Below, in pieces: positions 1 to 5,683 of a stretch of DNA of 7,079 nucleotides; position 1 is the stretch's first letter, and the number at the start of each line of letters is the position of its first letter. Source of the stretch: Nitrososphaerota archaeon (GTDB taxonomy: Archaea > Thermoproteota > Nitrososphaeria > Nitrososphaerales > Nitrosopumilaceae); the NCBI GenBank assembly GCA_022573065.1, contig JACZUQ010000010.1, positions 5,230 to 12,308 of the forward strand, in the 5' to 3' direction. The notes beneath the pieces are model-generated. The model was not told the origin of the DNA and searched no databases. It saw only the letters and a program-made list of their open reading frames with translations. Both the position numbers and the translations under genes were made by a program.

Positions 1-154
1 AATTTTTCATCTTCAGGGACAAGCAATAGTTGGTCCTGAATCATCTTTCATGTATTCGAATCCAGATTGGATAACATATGGTCAACAAATTTCAATTGTA
101 GGGATTTTGATAACTAGTTTTGGGGTAGCTCTTAAGATATCAAAGAAAGGCTAA
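1..154 (+). CDS. C-terminal end of an unrecognised membrane protein (5' partial)
   Basis: An open frame enters from the left edge, with codons starting at position 2, and ends in TAA at 152-154, giving about 50 visible residues. The visible part has a polar stretch containing VGPESSFMYSNPDW, then a hydrophobic segment (ISIVGILITSFGVALKI) of about 17 residues, then a basic tail KISKKG. This is the pattern of a last transmembrane helix with a short cytoplasmic end. I do not recognise the family, and the start lies outside the window. Its stop codon overlaps the stop codon of the convergent RAM-domain gene. That the frame is truly coding is inferred from its uninterrupted reading, plausible composition and exact tail-to-tail packing with the neighbour; it is too short to prove. 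Confidence 0.55.
   Translation, partial: IFHLQGQAIVGPESSFMYSNPDWITYGQQISIVGILITSFGVALKISKKG
151..154. other. Overlapping stop codons of two convergent genes
   Basis: The bases CTAA serve as TAA (152-154) for the plus-strand membrane-protein gene and as TAG (153-151) for the minus-strand RAM gene, leaving no intergenic space and no room for a separate terminator. Confidence 0.8.
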
Positions 155-381
155 ATAGTTACTCTTAATGTGATAGTGCTGCGAATTTTTTCAAGTTTTC
201 GAATTTTTGATGTAAGAAGATTGTCCATTTTATCTGAATTTTTAGTTTCTGCTTCAACTACTATATCATATTCACCATAAGTTATCATTACATTTTTTAT
301 TTCATTAATTGTGCGAAGTTGAGAGGCTATCTCTAGTTCTTTTCCTATTTCACAGCTTAAAAAAATGTAGGCCTTTTCCAT
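151..381 (-). CDS. Stand-alone Lrp/AsnC ligand-binding (RAM) domain protein
   Basis: This 76-residue protein has the beta-alpha-beta-beta-alpha-beta pattern of the C-terminal effector domain of Lrp/AsnC regulators. It shows the opening strand AYIFLSCEI, a helix around residues 14-28, the conserved turn G36-x-Y38-D39 followed by the strand IVVEAE, a helix near 48-63, and a final strand TITLRV. The N-terminal helix-turn-helix of full Lrp proteins (about 150 residues) is absent. It therefore probably does not bind DNA itself. In this family such proteins form oligomers that bind amino acids or other small ligands, and they may pair with full-length Lrp proteins. The start is ATG at 381-379. It lies 25 nt downstream of msrA on the same strand and may be co-transcribed with it. 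No clear Shine-Dalgarno sequence is visible. The fold call is firm; the ligand is unknown. Confidence 0.85.
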   Translation of the reverse strand: MEKAYIFLSCEIGKELEIASQLRTINEIKNVMITYGEYDIVVEAETKNSDKMDNLLTSKIRKLEKIRSTITLRVTI

Positions 382-406
382 ATTATAGTTATGAAGTTGT
401 AAGGTA

Positions 407-889
407 TTAGTTTAACTTACTACTGCACTGAGTAAGATTATTCTTTTCAAGATATCTCTGATGATACTCTTCTGCTCTAAAAAATTTCTTTGCAGGTACA
501 ACTTGGGTTACAATTTTTTTGCCAAATTTCTTAATTGCAGTTTCTTGTAGTTTTTCCTTCAATTTTTTTGCTATTGTCTCTTGTTCTTGATCGTGAAAAA
601 ATACTGCAGATCTATACTGCTCTCCAATGTCAGGACCTTGTTGATTGACGGTGGTTGGATTATGATTATTCCAAAATATCGTTAATAGTTCCTCATATGA
701 TATTTGAGAAGGATCATACTCAATTTCAATTGCCTCAGCATGTCCAGTCCTCCCAGAACATACAGCATTGTATGTTGGATTATCAAATTCTCCACCAGCA
801 TACCCAACTTGTGTAGATTCAACTCCTTTTACGTGACTAAATAATTCTTCAACACCCCAAAAACATCCAGCAGCAAATGTGGCTTTCAT
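407..889 (-). CDS. msrA: Peptide methionine-S-sulfoxide reductase MsrA
   Basis: MsrA reduces the S-epimer of methionine sulfoxide, free or in proteins, repairing oxidative damage in the cytoplasm. The 160-residue protein begins almost directly with the catalytic motif GCFWG, with nucleophile C9. Y40, E52 (in GHAE) and Y92 (in EQYRS) keep exactly the spacing of E. coli Cys51, Tyr82, Glu94 and Tyr134. C44 sits in the family motif VCSGRTGHAE. A C-terminal cysteine, C155, in the tail LTQCSSKLN is the likely resolving cysteine. Length fits a compact MsrA with no fused MsrB domain; no MsrB is present in the window. The start is ATG at 889-887, with a TATA-like element about 26 nt upstream, so the message is probably leaderless. 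The RAM-domain gene follows 25 nt downstream. Confidence 0.97.
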   Translation of the reverse strand: MKATFAAGCFWGVEELFSHVKGVESTQVGYAGGEFDNPTYNAVCSGRTGHAEAIEIEYDPSQISYEELLTIFWNNHNPTTVNQQGPDIGEQYRSAVFFHDQEQETIAKKLKEKLQETAIKKFGKKIVTQVVPAKKFFRAEEYHQRYLEKNNLTQCSSKLN

Positions 890-910
890 AATTATTGGCT
901 TATTTCTTTT

Positions 911-920
911 GTAATAAATT
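911..920 (-). promoter_or_regulatory. TATA box of msrA
   Basis: On the minus strand these bases read AATTTATTAC, an archaeal TATA-like element centred about 26 nt before the msrA ATG. This spacing puts the transcript start at or next to the start codon. It was identified by eye from sequence and position only. Confidence 0.5.
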
Positions 921-963
921 CTTCCTCAATTTCTTGTATGTTCAAATTACACACAAATCAAAG

Positions 964-970
964 TATTATA
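964..970 (+). promoter_or_regulatory. TATA box of the 78-codon gene
   Basis: TATTATA is centred 24 nt before the ATG at 991. With the divergent msrA promoter, it accounts for the 101-bp gap at 890-990, in which I see no other gene or long inverted repeat. The position suggests a leaderless or nearly leaderless transcript. Confidence 0.5.
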
Positions 971-990
971 CAGAATTATTATGATATGTT

Positions 991-1227
991 ATGAATTTCA
1001 AACCTACAAAAAATGATTATTCAGAACAGGAAGAATCCAAATCGATTAAAACCAATACAGATGTACAAGAGTTTTACCTTATGGAAAAACTCTATCAAGT
1101 TATGAGAGATGATAAAATCCGAGGAAAGAGACCATCTGCTAAAGAATTTTACCTTATGGAAAAATTGTATCATGTGATGGTAAATGATAAAAATCGCAAT
1201 AAAAAATTACTAGAATCTTTAAATTAA
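991..1227 (+). CDS. Small protein with a duplicated 20-residue helical unit, function unknown
   Basis: This 78-residue, highly charged protein is not one I recognise. Residues 1-26 are polar and probably disordered. Residues 27-46 and 52-71 are two copies of one unit, both beginning EFYLMEKLY, with 15 of 20 positions identical and a period of 25 residues. Each unit has F, M, L/Y and M at roughly helical spacing (27-38 in the first copy), followed by a basic segment rich in K and R, so an amphipathic helix with a positively charged end is likely. There is no signal peptide, no membrane segment and no cysteine. A TATA box 24 nt upstream and the exact tail-to-tail fit with truD support a real gene. 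Five of the 15 conserved codons differ only synonymously between the copies, which argues that the protein sequence is under selection. A nucleic-acid-binding or protein-docking role is only a guess. Confidence 0.75.
   Translation: MNFKPTKNDYSEQEESKSIKTNTDVQEFYLMEKLYQVMRDDKIRGKRPSAKEFYLMEKLYHVMVNDKNRNKKLLESLN
1069..1203 (+). repeat. Two-copy 60-nt tandem repeat inside the 78-codon gene
   Basis: Copies at 1069-1128 and 1144-1203 lie 75 nt apart. By hand alignment 45 of 60 bases match, including an identical 18-base core at 1072-1089 and 1147-1164. The repeat is in frame and encodes the duplicated EFYLMEKLY unit. Confidence 0.9.
1224..1227. other. Overlapping stop codons of the 78-codon gene and truD
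   Basis: The bases TTAA give TAA on the plus strand (1225-1227) and TAA on the minus strand (1226-1224). Transcription termination of each gene must take place inside the coding sequence of the other. Confidence 0.9.
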
Positions 1228-2420
1228 AATCCTGCAAGGATAGGATCTTCTGGTTTTATTATCTCACGTAGTACAATAGTTGCATATGAACCTCTAGATA
1301 GTGTAAATGTTAACATGTTTTGATTAGCTTTGATATCTTCACATTTTATAGAAGAATTTCTAAATCCGCCTTCATTACTTAGCTCTTGCATTTCCTTTAA
1401 AAAAAAATCCTTAGGACTAACTTCTTCAAATTCTAAAATTTTTGAAATTTGATAATTAAATCTAGTTTTTTTGTAATAAGCATATCCTATAAATGGTATT
1501 GATAGTCTTTGGTCAGGATCATTTGAAAATTTTCCAAGAGTTCCTTTTTTATCATAACAAACATCCCCTTGTTGAGGCAAAAACAATTCTTCCCCGTCGG
1601 TAAATGCAGCACTTAATGTCTTGTTGAATAAAAAAGATTGATAGGCCTGAATAAAAAATCTACGTATGTTAAGAGGAATTGCATGTAATGCGTTTTTTGG
1701 ATTTTTATCTTGAATCATTTGATTGACAACTGCACGTTCTAAATCCATTTGAAATGGAATTTCTGACAATAATTTAGAAAAATTTGAACTGTCAGATAGT
1801 TTTTCTCTAAGTTTAGAATTTTCTGCTGAATCATATTTTGATGTATATGATAATAAAAAATGGATTGCTTTTTCATAATCTTTTTGTATTAACGCTTTAC
1901 CAATCAAGTGAGTTACGGGTCTTTTTGAACCAAATCTTTGATAACCATAAAAATTTAAAATTTTTTTATAATCGTTAAATTTTTCTATTTCATTTGAGGC
2001 ACCCACGATTCTAATTTTGAATTGGTTTCCAATCATGTCTTTTTTAGATAAAGGCTTTTTTACAAAACCAATTCTTTTAATCGAATATTTTTTTTCAGAT
2101 ACACTATCAATGGATTTTATTTTTTTTTCAGTATATACAAACTGCTCAGTAATAGCAGATGAATCCTTAAGTCCAAGAGATTTTAGACGAAGATGATGTT
2201 TTTTAAAAATATTTGAAAGGGAATGATTCGTATCAATTCCTTGTTTTTTTAATTTATAGACTGCATAATTTCCTTCTCTAGAGATTGCTGCCATAGCCTT
2301 TTTGGATAAAATCTCAGAGACTTGAAAATCTTTAACTTGGGTACGAATTTTACCCCCACATCCTTTGAAGTTTGTACTGTAAACTGATATTCCTATTTCA
2401 AAATCAATATTTGGAATCAC
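1224..2420 (-). CDS. truD: tRNA pseudouridine synthase TruD
   Basis: TruD converts uridine to pseudouridine in tRNA (position 13 in the bacterial enzyme; archaeal and eukaryotic relatives may have further sites). Visible family motifs are the N-terminal strand VKDFQVSEI (29-37), the catalytic-aspartate motif SLGLKD with D86 followed by SSAITEQ, the motif NFYGYQRFG at 156-164 followed by RPVTH, the segment RRFFIQAYQSFLFN, and the C-terminal LSRGSYATIVLREI. The 398-residue length is normal for the archaeal family. The start is GTG at 2420-2418, which overlaps the TGA of the upstream propeller gene in a GTGA arrangement, so translation is probably coupled. A weak Shine-Dalgarno-like GTGAT lies about 9 nt before it. 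At the 3' end its TAA overlaps the TAA of the convergent 78-codon gene. All expected motifs are present. Confidence 0.96.
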   Translation of the reverse strand: MIPNIDFEIGISVYSTNFKGCGGKIRTQVKDFQVSEILSKKAMAAISREGNYAVYKLKKQGIDTNHSLSNIFKKHHLRLKSLGLKDSSAITEQFVYTEKKIKSIDSVSEKKYSIKRIGFVKKPLSKKDMIGNQFKIRIVGASNEIEKFNDYKKILNFYGYQRFGSKRPVTHLIGKALIQKDYEKAIHFLLSYTSKYDSAENSKLREKLSDSSNFSKLLSEIPFQMDLERAVVNQMIQDKNPKNALHAIPLNIRRFFIQAYQSFLFNKTLSAAFTDGEELFLPQQGDVCYDKKGTLGKFSNDPDQRLSIPFIGYAYYKKTRFNYQISKILEFEEVSPKDFFLKEMQELSNEGGFRNSSIKCEDIKANQNMLTFTLSRGSYATIVLREIIKPEDPILAGF

Positions 2421-4000
2421 TGTTCTATTATCACAGTTACAAATTGTGAGACAGTCAAGTCATCAGTTTGAGCACTTAGTAGAATCTTATGTATATCCGG
2501 TATTGCATTTTCACTAACAGATATAGTTATTACAACTGTTCTTGGGGAATCACCAGTTAGTTGAAATACGTTTGGTGCATCATGACTAATAATCAGATCG
2601 GAAAATGGTGCCGTAGTTGAAGATGTTATAGAAAGATTAGGAATGTCAGCAATATTTGGAATTAATAATAAATTAAGTTGTGTCTGTTCTCCTTTTTTCA
2701 ATATTAATTTTTGTCTGTCAGATACAACATCAAAATAAAGTGGCAGTGATCTATCTACAACTCCGATATTATTTTCAACCCATTCTGTAAACCAGATTTT
2801 TTCATCTAAAATTGTAAAATCAAATACTTGTACCAATCCACAGTTTTCAATTCCTTCGCAATCGGCCCAATTAGGATTATTTGACGGGATCATATATTCA
2901 ACTAGTGAATCTTTTGTAGGATCAAAGATTCCAATTCGATTAGCAGTTTGTTCATTAAAAACAAGTTTTCCGTTATCATCAAATGCTGCCCAGTAAGGTC
3001 GTGACACGGGATTTTTAATTAATCCTGATGAATTTCCGTAAGAAGAAAGTTGTGGGGTAGATGTAATGTACTTCGTAAAGGATTCAGTATTAGGTTCAAA
3101 GCTAAAGAAAAAGTTACTTGATGTATCTACTATCCAAATTTTTCCATCATCACCTACTGCAATTCCGTTTGGAGTATTCATATCAGAAGGAAAAGTGTAA
3201 ATGTCAATTAAATCAAAAAGGTCATTTTCATTTGTGCCCATATCACTTATTTTTTCTTGGTTAATTTTTGCCAAAACTCCACCACCTTGAAAAACCCAAT
3301 TTGTATACCAGATATTTTTTTCTGAGTCAACTGCAAATGCTGCAGTGAAAGAATTTTCAACAGGAGATGGAATGTTCAAAAAGGAAATGCCCTCTGTGTT
3401 TTGAACGATATCCAACAAGCTTAGCTTGCTTCCAGTAAAGTCGTTTACTATGATTTGTGAACCTTCAATAGACAAACGTTGAGGTAATGAATCAGCGGAT
3501 TTAGGAAAATCAGTTCTTGTGTATTGCTCATCAGGGATTGAGAATTTCCAAATTCCATCAGTTCGTTCTTCAGTAAACCAAAGACTATCATCAGGAGAAT
3601 AATCAATACCCCACATCATAGAGCGTGCTCCTTGTGGCCATCTTGGATTTTCATATTCAGTAAATTGTTCAGTAATAGGATCAAACTTTGCTATTTGCCC
3701 AGTATTAGTTTGTGTAAACCATAGATTTCCATCTGGATCTGAAGTTATGGCTAAAGGTTGAGTACATGGAGTTGGAATTTTATATTCTTTTACATAGTGA
3801 TTAGATTTTGCAGAATCTTCTGAACTACAAAATTGTACACGCTGTACATCAGGAAAATTATCTAATGGGGTCCCAGTAGGAGTGTTAACTGAAATAGAAT
3901 CTTCAGGGAGAATACCTGGAATTCCAATTGCGACTCCAGAAGTCAGCATTATTCCTCCAACAAAAAGAAAAAATATGATTCCCTTTGTTTTTTTCTTCAC
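2417..4000 (-). CDS. Exported or membrane-anchored beta-propeller protein of the streptogramin-lyase (Vgb-like) fold
   Basis: Residues 1-6 are basic and 8-31 hydrophobic, forming a signal peptide or N-terminal anchor, so the 527-residue protein acts outside the membrane. Residues 79 to about 420 contain propeller blades marked by D-G/D-x-[IL]-W-[FY]-T strands: NLWFTQ (92-97), SLWFTE (139-144), NIWYTN (229-234), KIWIVD (287-292), KLVFNE (345-350) and KIWFTE (401-406), often followed by x-I-x-x-F-[DE]-P. This matches the virginiamycin B lyase-like family (COG4257 type). About residues 425-527 are beta-rich with K/G/T patterns, a likely Ig-like or CARDB-like sandwich. The only histidines are H68 and two in the C-terminal domain, so the catalytic His residues of genuine Vgb are missing and lyase activity is doubtful. 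Cysteine pairs C58/C79 and C381/C387 could form disulfides. The start is GTG at 4000-3998; the nearby ATG at 4002-4000 is followed at once by TGA. The natural role is unknown. Confidence 0.85.
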   Translation of the reverse strand: MKKKTKGIIFFLFVGGIMLTSGVAIGIPGILPEDSISVNTPTGTPLDNFPDVQRVQFCSSEDSAKSNHYVKEYKIPTPCTQPLAITSDPDGNLWFTQTNTGQIAKFDPITEQFTEYENPRWPQGARSMMWGIDYSPDDSLWFTEERTDGIWKFSIPDEQYTRTDFPKSADSLPQRLSIEGSQIIVNDFTGSKLSLLDIVQNTEGISFLNIPSPVENSFTAAFAVDSEKNIWYTNWVFQGGGVLAKINQEKISDMGTNENDLFDLIDIYTFPSDMNTPNGIAVGDDGKIWIVDTSSNFFFSFEPNTESFTKYITSTPQLSSYGNSSGLIKNPVSRPYWAAFDDNGKLVFNEQTANRIGIFDPTKDSLVEYMIPSNNPNWADCEGIENCGLVQVFDFTILDEKIWFTEWVENNIGVVDRSLPLYFDVVSDRQKLILKKGEQTQLNLLLIPNIADIPNLSITSSTTAPFSDLIISHDAPNVFQLTGDSPRTVVITISVSENAIPDIHKILLSAQTDDLTVSQFVTVIIEQ

Positions 4001-4024
4001 ATTGGAAATTTATTGATTGCCTTG

Positions 4025-4034
4025 TTATATCTTA
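4025..4034 (-). promoter_or_regulatory. TATA box of the propeller-truD operon
   Basis: On the minus strand this reads TAAGATATAA, centred about 29 nt before the GTG start of the propeller gene, implying a leader of only a few bases or none. It lies in the 70-nt gap behind pth2, so the propeller gene probably has its own promoter rather than relying on read-through. Confidence 0.5.
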
Positions 4035-4043
4035 TTGCAATAA
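4032..4043. promoter_or_regulatory. Perfect 12-bp palindrome at the propeller promoter
   Basis: TTATTGCAATAA equals its own reverse complement. It abuts and slightly overlaps the upstream edge of the TATA box, where TFB and regulators bind. An operator role is possible, but palindromes of this length occur by chance a few times in 7 kb of DNA this rich in A and T. Confidence 0.3.
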
Positions 4044-4070
4044 AGTGATAAACCTAATAGTATAATTTTT

Positions 4071-4424
4071 TCACAATAATTTCAAGTCGCCAGTAACTTT
4101 GTTGATTTTTTCTTCTGGACCAGGTCCTAATGAAATACAAGTTGTAGTACCAGGTGCAATTTGAGTATGACCTGCATCTGTAACTTCAGACCAGGGTAAA
4201 TCTAAATCAATCGCATGTTTTTTTATTTCCTGTAATTCTTTTGGGCCAGGAACTTTGAGAACAATTTTTTCTTGACCAAGCCACCATTTATCAAACCATT
4301 CAGGATGAGATTTTCTTACGTTTTCTGCTCCCAATACACAGGCATGCCCTACTTGAGCTGCAATCTTTCCTTTACTCATTTCAAGATCTGTTCTAACTAC
4401 AATTACTTGTTTTATTTCACTCAC
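4071..4424 (-). CDS. pth2: Peptidyl-tRNA hydrolase, archaeal/eukaryotic type (Pth2)
   Basis: Pth2 cleaves the ester bond of peptidyl-tRNAs that drop off the ribosome, recycling tRNA in the cytoplasm. The 117-residue length is typical. The N-terminal signature KQVIVVRTDLEMSKGKIAAQ (5-24) is followed by VGHA with H27. The C-terminal signature has LPWSEVTDAGHTQIAPGTTT with D83, then the strand CISLGPGP and the family ending VTGDLKLL. All the expected conserved blocks are present. The start is GTG at 4424-4422; no upstream ATG fits, and a later start would cut the first beta strand. A TATA-like CATATA lies about 23 nt upstream on the minus strand, a weak match. The gene is divergent from the geranylgeranyl reductase across a 67-bp gap. 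Confidence 0.97.
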   Translation of the reverse strand: MSEIKQVIVVRTDLEMSKGKIAAQVGHACVLGAENVRKSHPEWFDKWWLGQEKIVLKVPGPKELQEIKKHAIDLDLPWSEVTDAGHTQIAPGTTTCISLGPGPEEKINKVTGDLKLL

Positions 4425-4463
4425 AAAATAAATGATAAAAGAGGTATATGAAAAACTTTTGAA

Positions 4464-4471
4464 TTAAATAA
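4464..4471 (+). promoter_or_regulatory. TATA box of the geranylgeranyl reductase gene
   Basis: TTAAATAA is centred about 24 nt before the ATG at 4492, a spacing that predicts a leaderless or nearly leaderless mRNA. It lies in the 67-bp divergent region shared with pth2. Confidence 0.45.
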
Positions 4472-4481
4472 TTGTACAATT
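4470..4481. promoter_or_regulatory. Perfect 12-bp palindrome between TATA box and start of the reductase gene
   Basis: AATTGTACAATT is self-complementary and is followed directly by another half-site-like AATTGTAAA (4482-4490). It touches the TATA box and ends 10 nt before the start codon, so a bound protein would block initiation. An operator role is inferred from position only. Confidence 0.35.
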
Positions 4482-4491
4482 AATTGTAAAC

Positions 4492-5628
4492 ATGTACTAT
4501 GATGTAATTATTGCAGGCGGAAGTATTGCAGGCCTATTATGTGCAAGAGAAGTGGCAAATAATGGTCATAGTGTATTGGTTTTAGAAGAGGATTATGAAA
4601 TAGGCACTCCTGAACATTGTGGAGGTCTAGTAAGTATTTCTGCATTGGAGGAGCTAGGAATTGTACCACATAGAAAGACCCTTTCTCACCATATTGAAGC
4701 AGCAGAGATTTTTTCGCCTTTAGGCAAGAAATTTTCTATTGAATCTAAAAAACAAAAGGTGGTTGAAATTAACAGGAGAGAATTAGATAAACAAATTGCT
4801 CTTCAAGCAAAGAAAAATGGTGCCGAGATTCGAGTCAAAACAAGTTTCAAAGAAATCATAGTCGATGGAATAAACACTTCAGATGGCAAAATAAATTGCA
4901 AGATAATTGTAGATGCCAGAGGAGTTTCTGCTCTAATTAATAAAGATCGGACTGGAATTCTTTCATCAGCTCAATACGAAGTTTATGCTGATTGGATTAA
5001 GAAGGGAAAAGTAGAAGTATATTTTGATCAAAAAAAATATCCTGGTTTTTTTGCATGGATTATACCATCTTCAGATGGGATGGGAAAGGTTGGCGTTGCG
5101 GGTAAAGGAATTAATGCATCAGATACAATTCAAGAATTCCTTTCAAGAAAGGGAAATTTTTCCACAATTAGAAAAATATTTGCTCCAATTTGGATTAAAG
5201 GTCCAATTAAGAAATTTGTATCAAAAAACATTGTAATTATTGGAGATGCGGCAGGACAGTCAAAACCCACAACAGCTGGTGGGATTTATTCTTGTGGGAT
5301 GGGAGGGATTTTTGCTGGAAGAGCGATTTCAAAATATTTGAAATCAGAAAATAAAAATGAACTTGATGAATATCAAAAATTGTGGATGAAAAAGTTTGGT
5401 AAAGAATTTGAAAAACAATTACTTGCAAGAAAAATACTTGAAAGACTTGATAATGACGCAATAAACAAATTATTTGATTCAGTGACTCCTGAAATTTTAA
5501 AGGATATTTCAAATAAAGATGATTTTGATTTCCATACTAGTTCAATCATTAAATTACTTGGAGTTAAGGGTTCATTCAAAGCAGCACAAATTATTCTGTC
5601 TAATGAAATGAAAAATCTACTTTCGTGA
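4492..5628 (+). CDS. Geranylgeranyl reductase family FAD-dependent oxidoreductase
   Basis: This enzyme family hydrogenates double bonds of isoprenoid chains, in archaea chiefly the geranylgeranyl chains of membrane ether lipids, and is associated with the membrane. In the 378-residue protein the N-terminal FAD-binding beta-alpha-beta unit reads VIIAGGSIAG (5-14) and ends at acidic E32/E33. The family motif PEHCGGLVS (40-48) carries the conserved C43. The substrate-side motif YPGFFAWIIP (183-192) is followed by KVGVAG (199 on). The second FAD motif IGDAAG has G251-D252 and is followed by the loop PTTAGGI. The helical C-terminal part fits the family. The start is ATG at 4492 with a TATA box 24 nt upstream. 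The usual substrate is digeranylgeranylglycerophospholipid, but saturation of the menaquinone side chain, or of chlorophyll-type prenyl chains in other organisms, is done by relatives. The sequence alone does not settle which applies. Confidence 0.92.
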   Translation: MYYDVIIAGGSIAGLLCAREVANNGHSVLVLEEDYEIGTPEHCGGLVSISALEELGIVPHRKTLSHHIEAAEIFSPLGKKFSIESKKQKVVEINRRELDKQIALQAKKNGAEIRVKTSFKEIIVDGINTSDGKINCKIIVDARGVSALINKDRTGILSSAQYEVYADWIKKGKVEVYFDQKKYPGFFAWIIPSSDGMGKVGVAGKGINASDTIQEFLSRKGNFSTIRKIFAPIWIKGPIKKFVSKNIVIIGDAAGQSKPTTAGGIYSCGMGGIFAGRAISKYLKSENKNELDEYQKLWMKKFGKEFEKQLLARKILERLDNDAINKLFDSVTPEILKDISNKDDFDFHTSSIIKLLGVKGSFKAAQIILSNEMKNLLS

Positions 5629-5646
5629 GATTGATGTGTTCCTGTA

Positions 5647-5660
5647 AGGAAGGTATAAAT
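5647..5660 (+). promoter_or_regulatory. BRE and TATA box of the zinc-ribbon-EF-1beta-CDC48 operon
   Basis: AGGAAGG followed by TATAAAT (5654-5660) is the best archaeal promoter in the window, with a purine-rich TFB recognition element directly before the TATA box. The TATA centre is 27 nt before the ATG at 5684, so transcription should start at that codon. The upstream half also forms an inverted repeat, TTCCT-N3-AGGAA, at 5639-5651. Confidence 0.75.
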
Positions 5661-5683
5661 TCAACTTGCAAAGTCAGCTGTTT

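Noticed and set aside
1069..1203. Two-copy repeat as a CRISPR or mobile-element end
   Set aside because: There are only two diverged copies, in frame within one gene, with a 15-nt gap; it is an internal protein duplication.
2098..2130. Long T-runs on the plus strand as a terminator
   Set aside because: They are the complement of lysine (AAA) codons in truD on the minus strand, with no plus-strand gene ending nearby.
2417..4000. Antibiotic-resistance gene (virginiamycin B lyase)
   Set aside because: Fold resemblance only; the propeller carries no histidine, so the known catalytic triad cannot be formed, and the neighbours are housekeeping genes.
4061..4072. TATAATTTTTTC as a terminator or promoter between pth2 and the propeller gene
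   Set aside because: The T-run is on the plus strand while both neighbours are transcribed from the minus strand, so it cannot terminate pth2, and there is no plus-strand gene behind it.
5024..5579. Open frames of about 70-90 codons on both strands inside the reductase gene
   Set aside because: They lie in other frames of a gene with intact family motifs and have low-complexity composition, no promoter and no recognisable domain.
5639..5651. TTCCT-N3-AGGAA inverted repeat as a dedicated operator
   Set aside because: Its right arm is explained by the purine-rich BRE next to the TATA box, and 5-bp arms are weak evidence.
5666..5683. TTG start giving a 65-residue zinc-ribbon protein
   Set aside because: The TATA box at 5654-5660 predicts transcription from about 5684, leaving this TTG outside the mRNA.
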